Shown here: positions 57,210-64,000 of the stretch, one piece after another
Position numbering within the stretch: position 1 is the first letter of the stretch
How the letters are laid out: every line of letters begins with the position of its first letter
Assembly: GCA_943737045.1 (NCBI GenBank)
Contig: CALSFV010000037.1
Coordinates: 310,001-374,000, forward strand
DNA from: Parapristionchus giblindavisi
Lineage: Eukaryota > Nematoda > Chromadorea > Rhabditida > Diplogasteridae
Reading direction: 5' to 3'
Length of the DNA stretch: 64,000 nt
Notes under the pieces: generated by a model
The model's database searches: none
What the model was told of the DNA's origin: nothing
Seen by the model: only the letters and a program-made list of their open reading frames with translations
Position numbers and translations under genes: made by a program

Positions 57210-58597
57210 TTAGGCGACGACATAAATAACGCTCGTTTTTCACTCTCCAAAAAAATTATCATAAAATTTTAACAAAGCAAGAGGGATTCGGGAAATATTC
57301 TCCGTTCGTATGGTTGGCCTTCTGCCTTCCACCCGGCAGTTTATGGATCCATTCGTGATAAAAGGACTGGGGCTAATTCCGGAAATAGGTGACGAGTAAG
57401 GTATGGATAGTGGTTCGGTCTTTGAAGCTTTACCTTTTGAGGAAGTGATGGAGCGCCGAGAAATGGTGACAACCGTAGTCGGCAAGGTCGGGTGAGTACG
57501 GAGGGTGGGGGAGTACAGTTCAGTCACATCCCGTTAGCTTGACCTCTGTCGTTCTTTTGGTATGAGGTCGAGCGTTGTCGTGTTGAAATTAGATCCGAGT
57601 GTCCTTCCCGCGTGATTGTTCGAGGTGGAGTCTTATCTTCCGCAGGTAGAGAGTGTAGACATGTATCGTGACAGTCGTACCCTCGGGGAGGAGTTCCCAA
57701 TAGTCGACTCCCCGTACCAAATACCAGATGCGCAACATCACTTTTTGGCTGCGAAAATCGGGTTTGGGGGCATCTGCTGGCTATTCGTGCTTACCGAATC
57801 ACAGTCTCCTTGGTTCTTCGTAATCGTAGAGCAACCACTTTTCATCACCGGTTATAACGTTGGCCAGCCAAACAAGCCGGCGACGTAGTATATATATATT
57901 TATTCACATTTAGCGAACAAATGATGTGAAACAAATAAATAAACAAATGAAGAAAATAAGGAATGGAATGAAATAGTGCATATGGATTGAGCCTAGAAGG
58001 AGATAGAGTGAGAAGATTCTTTGCCATGTCCATTCGGCGATCCTTGTCGTAGTCGGCTAGGACGTGGGGATACATCTTCCTTATTTTCACTTATTTCCGA
58101 GGGTATGAAGGCCATGTACCTCAGTGCTCTGGCTGACCCCAAGTGCCATTGCAATATCACCGGTATCGGGATCCGGATCAACCCCCACCCCTTGGAGCAA
58201 TCGATCGAGAGCCACCTCCGGTACGCGACTGGGTTGGTCTTCATCTTCGATGAATAAGTCCTATTCCTCGAACTTGTCGACCCACTTTCTCATCGTTGTT
58301 ACGTGAGGCACATGTGAGGGGTACACCTCTGCTAGGCGAGGTTGGAAGTCAGGGCGTTTCAAGTCGGAGAGGAAGAAGAATATAATAACGTTGCGAATGT
58401 GAATTCCGTAGTGGGCGAAATTGTGCAGTTTTCTCGCCTGGAGGACACGCGGGAACCGAATCGAAAACAAACGCAGGATATTCGAGGGACACCGTATCTA
58501 GTGTAAACAGCATGGATGGTCACAATAACAATAGAGCAAGAACGATGCGACTGAAGTTGAGACAAAAAAAACGAGCGTTACTTATGTCGTCACCTAA
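57210..58597 (-). pseudogene. Decayed mariner element and transposase
   Basis: Inverted ends TTAGGCGACGACATAAATAA and TTATGTCGTCACCTAA flanked by TA. On the minus strand, in several frames, fragments match a mariner transposase in order: the N-terminal HTH region (VTTMRKWVDKFEE, about 58270), ALGVSQST (about 58130), KMYPHVLADYDKDRRMDMAK (about 58040-58100), VITGDEKWLLYDYEEP (about 57820-57870), FQHDNARPHT (about 57565) and HPPYSPDLADYG (about 57490). The catalytic D of GDEKW and the D of HDNARPH are visible. Several frameshifts and stops, and an insertion of about 100 bp near 57890-57990, make it inactive. Confidence 0.85.
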
Positions 58598-59329
58598 TAC
58601 ATATGTACCCAAGGTTGCAAACTCTTAAAGGGAATCTCCCAAGCAAATCAAGTTGAGGTTATATAACTTATCTGATGTCTTCGACATCATAAACAAATTC
58701 TGAACGAATTATACAGTGATCTGAAACGCGAGATCTGGAAACTTCCTAGTTTTATCGGCTTCGGCCATACGTGATCTGTACATATCGGAACGATTTATTG
58801 TTACCGTTGTTTCAAAAACATCTAAACGTTTCAAAAAAAATTTTTCGAGTTTACATAGAATAGTTAGCATACGATTAAATGATATTGAAGAGAAATTTTT
58901 GAATGGCAGTCTCCCCTTAATCGGCTAACGAACAGAGTTATCTCGTCGACGCCAGTTCGATCACCGCCTGGAGCAGAAATCTTTTGCAGATTTTTATTGT
59001 GTGTATTTTGTACACACAATAAGGAATCCCCTTGAATTGTAGGGAATGTCGTTGTTGTACATATAAATCCTACTTGCAGTACCTACTTCCAAATAAAGCC
59101 AATTGACAGTCAATTGCACGTGGATTTTGAGCCAAAAATTCACACAAATCGAAAAACCTGACCGGATGTTGAGCCAAAGTTGACAAAAATTGAAAAACCT
59201 GACCGGATTTTGAAAACCGATAACCTAGCTATTCGACCTATGAGGCTCGACTAAAGCTTCCGTTCGAATAGAGAGCACAACGTTATTCGACCGGTATTAT
59301 TCAAGGGAATTTTAGTCGACTAAACAACA

Positions 59330-60240
59330 CTAGTTTTTGCACACACAGCTAAAGGTTTTGCAGTCGTGTTACTACTCTGAACGACCATCAACCCTCTCTC
59401 CTCTAACCAAACATCACTCTCCATCTACCCTCCGCCTTCTACCTCTCCCTCTGGCTCTCCCTCTCCCTCTGCCTCCATTTTTGTTGCCGTGTTACAACGT
59501 TCCGAGCACCAAGAACCCTCTCTCCCTCTCTATCTCCCTCTACCTCTCCCTCTCCATCTGTTTACCACTTTTCTTCTCTTTCTTGTTTTTCAACTAAACA
59601 ATCTATTTTTAGCTATCATTACATTTCTGCTGAAATCTCTCTATTTCATCTCCATACACATACTATTATGATATCATTTCAATATGATATTATCACTGGC
59701 CTAGCAGTGATCATCCGCAGGACTTTCTGTGCCTTGAATAACGGGTGGTGCGTTTACCTTTTTTACCGTTTATCATTTCTTCATTTTCATCGTACCATAC
59801 ATTCATAATGTTCGTCTCTTCTCTTTATTCATATCAAATTCTTCTTTGGATTTCCAAATTCTCCACCCACTTTCAAATAGTACCAATCAATCATTCTATT
59901 ATTGTCCGTATAAAATGCACTTGTGTATTTGCCTTGCTACTAGTTGCTAAACGCAAAAATATTCTATCGATCAACCCCTTTCTCTCCCTTCCCTCGTCTC
60001 GCTCTCTCCCTGATCTGCGTGCTGTCTCACTTATTATTAGGCTCTCTGTTTAAACATTCATTGTGGATCGTACCAACTAAACAAGTGTATTTTATACGGT
60101 CAATATGTTCATATTGTTGTTCTCTTCTCTTCATCCATATCAATTCTTCCTTCCCAATTCACCACCCTTTTCATTAAAATGAACTGCCAAACAATCATTC
60201 TATTCAATCTATTTCTTTTTTTTTAAATAATAATAGTTAT
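59330..60240 (+). other. Orphan 5' region of a twelfth unit
   Basis: Contains the array's 5' landmarks in order: GTCGTGTTACTACTCTGAACG, a pyrimidine block, GTTGCCGTGTTACAACGTTC, 'cttgtttttcaactaaacaatctatttt', 'atgatatcatttc' and 'aatcattctatt'. No ATG exon, 54-nt exon or 66-nt exon follows before the foldback at 60460. It also holds a SINE tail (about 59696-59765) and a family E MITE (59904-60101). Probably the broken end of the array. Confidence 0.6.
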
Positions 60241-60459
60241 TATTTCAAAAAGTTCACATCTTAAAGCTATATAGTTCATGCAATCCAATACTTGTACAAT
60301 TTCATTTATTCATTTACTTCATTCATTCAATGTATGCCTATAACTACCGCGAATTGTTTCATTGTCAGCTCTCCTGAGACAATTCACTGAGAGTGTATTC
60401 ATTAACCACATAGTACTGCTATGTACGTACCAATTTCGCTATATTATTTGATCTACATA

Positions 60460-62115
60460 CAGTAGCGCCGGAAAGTCAAAATACACTTTTTATTTTTGCT
60501 GTAATTTTGGCGTCAGTTGAGATATCAAGCTGAAACTTGTACATGATGTACCCACAGTATGTACGTATTCGATCCTCTTATAAGGTGTCACGGGGTTTTC
60601 TGGTTATTGCATAGTGATGACGCAACCGAACAACACTTTTTCGAAAATTCAATATTCTTTCAAGTATTTTTTCGCACTCATCAAACTTCGTGAGCATTGA
60701 GAGAACTACAAGACCAATCCAGAAAAAAAGTTTCAGGTTGCTGCAAATTCGAGTATTGGCTGCAGACTTGCTGCAACTTCGTGTTCGCAAAATCGTATCT
60801 CGGCTTCTAGAAGAGCTTTAAAGGAGTTCAAAGCAGCAAACTAATTCTAATGGTGATTCCTGATGATCCTGTAAGTATGGTAGCGCTAGCTCATCATTCA
60901 CCCTGATGGATCGAAAAAGTCACTTTTTTACAAGACCCTAATTTGAAAAATCACAATTCTGAGTCCGGACTTGGTATAATTCAGGTTTTTGGATAGGAAT
61001 GTTGAAAATATATTAATTAAGAGATTCCCCGCTCTTTAGAGAGATTGCGATTCTTTCTTGCCTGCGGCAGTCAATTTTCTGAAGAATAGTCGTTGAGGCC
61101 GCGCTCCCTTATCATCACGCGACCCGTAAACATCTCTAGGCTTTACATGCCACTCAACGACGCTTTTAGCGGCTTTTAGGGATTTGATTAGTCAGAATAG
61201 AGAGACAATGTATGCATCGAGTTTTTCACCTTTGATTTTTCTGTTTTCGATCTGCGATCTTTGATCTTTGTTCATTTTTCGTCAAATTTTGCTCAAAATC
61301 ACAATGAAAAATTATTTTATTCGATCACTGATGATCAAAAACGCATTCTTTTATAGTCAATGATGTTCAGGATTAGCGAGACTACATTTTAGAGTGATTT
61401 GATCTATCAAAGCTTGTTGAACATTGTAGAATACCTAGAGATGTTTACGGGTCGCGTGATGATAAGGGAGCGCGGCCTCAACGACTATCCTTCAGAAAAT
61501 CGACTGCCGCAGGCAAGAAAGAATCGCAATCTTTCTAAAGAGCGGGGAATCTCTTAATTAATATATTTTCAACATTCCTATCCAAAAACCAGAATTTTAA
61601 CAAGTCCGGCCTCAGAATTGTGACTTTTCAAAGTAAGGTCTTGTAAAAAAGTGACTTTTTCGATCCATGAGGATGAATGATGAGCTAGCGCTGCCATACT
61701 TATAGGATCATCAGGAATCACCATGAGAATTAGTTTGCTGCTTTGAACTCCTTTGAAGCTCTTCTAGAAGCCGAGATTCGATTTTGCGAACACGAAGTTG
61801 CAGCAAGTCTGCAGCCAATACCCGAATTTGCAGCAACCTGAAACTTTTTTTTCTGGATAGGTCTTGTAGTTCTCTCAATGCTCACGAAGTTTGATGAGTG
61901 CGAAAAAATACTTGAAAGAATATTGAATTTTCGAAAAAGTGTTGTTCGGTTGCGTCATCACTATGCAATAACCAGAAAACCCCGTGACACCTTATAAGAG
62001 GATCGAATACGTACATACTGTGGGTACATCATGTACAAGTTTCAGCTTGATATCTCAACTGACGCCAAAATTACAGCAAAAATAAAAAGTGTATTTTGAC
62101 TTTCCGGCGCTACTG
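60460..62115. mobile_element. 1.66-kb Tc1/mariner-type foldback element
   Basis: Ends CAGTAGCGCCGGAAAGTCAA and TTGACTTTCCGGCGCTACTG, flanked by TA. Arms of about 685 bp (60460-61146 and 61431-62115) are near-identical inverted copies; the loop is about 285 bp. CAGT termini and TA target are typical of Tc1/mariner. No transposase frame is seen. Confidence 0.85.
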
Positions 62116-62442
62116 TATACTACCTCCACGCTTTGTCTACACATCCAATGTCTGGACTATTTATTCATTCTAGATCGTTCCCAGATTGAGTAGTGGTCAT
62201 ACTCTCTCAACGTCTTCTGCCTCTACATCTACAGGAGCGCGATACACATCATCTACACTGTAGGCAATTATTCTTTCAATATTCATTAAATGCATAGAGA
62301 AACTCCAAAAAGACGAGCAAAGAAAATTAAAAGCTCCGTTTTGATATTTTTGTGACAGACCATTGTATCGCTGCATTTTTGGAACTACTTCAGCAAAATT
62401 CTGTCTTTGCTTAAAATATATTTGTAATTATCATGTTTTCAG

Positions 62443-64000
62443 ATGAATTTTGCACCTACCAGGATTCTTGGAGTCTCAAGAGGAGTTCTCAGCCATCTTA
62501 GGTAAAATTTTTGTTCAGAAAAGAGTGTCATATTTGTATGTCATATGTCATATTCATTTGTCATGTCATATGTCATTTGTCACATTGGTCATGAAGTGTG
62601 GAATTCTCAGAAGATGGAAGCATACACTTCCTGATCTACCGTACGACTTCAATGCTCTCGAGCCTGTGATTTCGGCGGAAATCATGCAGCTTCATCACCA
62701 GAAGCACCATAACACTTACGTAACGAATCTTAATATGCTGGAGGAAAAAGTTCATGAAGCAACAGCAAAGAGTATGTTCATTAAATAGAAATCTATGAGA
62801 ATTAACATGCAAATGTACTAATAAAGTTATTTATTTTAAATTTTAAATTAGAAAAAACATGTTTTGATTGAAATAATAATATTTCTGCAGATGATCTAAA
62901 TTCACTGATCGCACTCCAGCCAGCATTCAAGTTTAATGCCGGAGGACATCTCAACCATAGCATCTTGTGGCAGGTATGACATCTTTCGTTGTACGCATAA
63001 ACACAGAGAACAGTATTATAGAATTAAAAATGTCCGAACAATACAAATTCCGCTGTTTGCCGCGCAATATTCAGACTCCGATCACTTCTTCGCGCGACAT
63101 ACCTTTTTCTCTTATTTTATCGAATTTTATGGCGTTTCCTCATCATTTCACAGGACTTTCAATAAAAATAAAATTATATGCATTGAAAAAAATGTTCGAA
63201 AAAACCTTCCGAAAATTTGAAGTGCGTTTTTCTCAACGGTGGAGAAGTTTACTATATTCGGCATTTGACGCGGTGTGTGCAAAACTTTTGTAATTCTATA
63301 ATATTATCCACGGGGCGTAAGACCTGTGAAGTGTTATAATTAACAATTTTGGTGCACAAAATAATAAAAACAATAATAATATTACTTATACGTTTTCATC
63401 AAATAACAATGAAACGCGTGATGATAAAATGGAAAAAAGGTGTTGAATATAACCCTTCATAGGTCTTATGCTCCTTGCAAAACTCTTTTTGTCTGTATTT
63501 TTGAGCAATTTCATAGGTAATGTCAAAAGATGGAGGAGAGCCATCGAAGAATCTCTTATCCGCCATTGAACGTGATTTCGGATCACTCAAGAACATGCAG
63601 GATAAACTATCCGCGGCCACTATAGCTGTTCAGGTAAATCATGCTGTATTACTATGTAAACACAATAACGGGAATAAATGTGGAGATTAACATTCAAAAG
63701 ATCTCAATACCCATCGCGGACACATGGTCGAATGAGAACCGACTGGATGAGAACGATTTGCATGCTTTGCCTATTCATTAGCGTTAAGTCTCTCATAGGC
63801 AGATAGTTCTCATTCATTGGTTCTCATAGTGTCTTCCTGGACGGTCAATGGGAAGTATCCTGGAGTCGCGTTCTCGGAAAAAAAACGATTAAATCTCCCA
63901 ACGAACATTTTCATAAACAAAACAAATAATATTGATGCAGGGATCTGGATGGGGCTGGCTGGGAATTTGCCCGGAAAGCAAGAAGCTCCGTATCGCCACT
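62443..64000 (+). CDS. sod-2: Mitochondrial Mn superoxide dismutase (5' part)
   Basis: Converts superoxide to hydrogen peroxide and oxygen in the mitochondrial matrix. Exons: 62443-62501, 62611-62771, 62891-62973, 63517-63633 and 63941 onward; the gene runs off the window with 160 codons visible of about 220. ATG follows a TTTTCAG acceptor directly, as for a spliced-leader acceptor. Residues 1-22 are Arg-rich without acidic residues, a plausible mitochondrial presequence. The mature part starts [21 protein letters not shown] supplies the first metal-ligand His and the gateway Tyr (residues 48 and 56); HLNHSILW supplies the second ligand; GSGWGWLG follows. The last two ligands lie beyond the window. 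Intron 3 (543 nt) is enlarged by a family F MITE. It could equally be the sod-3 paralogue; Mn/Fe-type identity is secure. Confidence 0.92.
63016..63305 (-). mobile_element. Family F MITE in Mn-SOD intron 3
   Basis: TATTATAGAATTAAAAATGTCC at the left and CAAAACTTTTGTAATTC, TATAATA at the right; inverted relative to 3088-3385. Frames open across it (62936-63293) are MITE plus exon read-through, not genes. Confidence 0.8.

Noticed and set aside
57616..57888. A plus-strand 90-codon frame
   Set aside because: It is antisense to the decayed mariner transposase, which is recognisable on the minus strand.
62936..63293. Two overlapping frames of 94 and 108 codons in the SOD gene
   Set aside because: They consist of SOD exon 3 sequence reading into an intronic MITE.

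Overview
The window looks like a piece of a nematode chromosome, probably rhabditid or diplogastrid. The basis is very short introns (mostly about 45-60 nt), 3' splice sites of the form TTTTCAG/TTTTTAG, a 3' splice acceptor directly upstream of start codons (as expected for spliced-leader trans-splicing), and a mitochondrial Mn superoxide dismutase gene of nematode type at the right edge. The species cannot be named from sequence alone. I see no rRNA genes, CRISPR array, LTR retrotransposon or convincing functional tRNA.

The main content is a tandem array of 11 related gene units (called U1-U11 here) filling about 2.8-56.4 kb. Each intact unit has a tiny first coding exon (ATG TCT GCA GCG, M-S-A-A, or close variants) followed at once by a 5' splice site. 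Next come an 18-codon exon and a variable number of 66-nt exons that all start and end in phase 0. Each 66-nt exon encodes one 22-residue repeat, i.e. two 11-mers such as ASSAYEGTKDG and FNKAGAAVSDT. The last exon is short and reads AxSAYHGxKDAVNK(K/RNT)-stop. The composition and 11-residue period resemble group-3 LEA proteins and other 11-mer amphipathic helices (synuclein, perilipin, apolipoprotein); I do not recognise a named family. Internal repeat exons number about 2 in the small units, 9 in U7 and 10 in U8. In U7 and U8 neighbouring exon+intron modules recur every 115 bp almost unchanged. U9 is inverted and converges on U8. U9 and U10 look intact; most others have lost exon 2 or exon 3, but phase-0 exons mean such losses do not shift the frame.

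The array has been heavily invaded. A small palindromic TTAA-target element sits inside exon 3 of most units, and U9 still has the uninterrupted exon. Other elements are TTAA elements carrying tRNA-like A and B boxes, four elements with perfect 8-bp target duplications (hAT-like), several 1.3-2.4 kb foldback elements, a decayed mariner, a 5'-truncated non-LTR retrotransposon with a second fragment, the 3' end of an RTE-like element, and many MITEs. Because the units are paralogous, empty sites in sister copies confirm several of these insertions.

Layout: 0-2.8 kb repeats and 5' region; U1 2.8-4.5; U2 (broken, split by a 2-kb foldback) 5.5-9.5; LINE 10.2-12.1; MITE nest 13.3-14.6; U3 16.6-17.9; U4 18.8-22.6; U5 23.9-25.9; U6 27.6-28.9; LINE fragment and MITEs 29.1-31; U7 32.8-38.0; U8 39.1-40.4; U9 (minus) 44.1-41.6; U10 46.5-47.9; U11 49.9-56.6; foldback and mariner 56.7-58.6; an orphan 5' region 59.3-60.2; a Tc1-like foldback 60.5-62.1; Mn-SOD from 62.4 to the window end. 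A stress, desiccation or membrane-protection role for the array beside Mn-SOD is plausible but is inference only.
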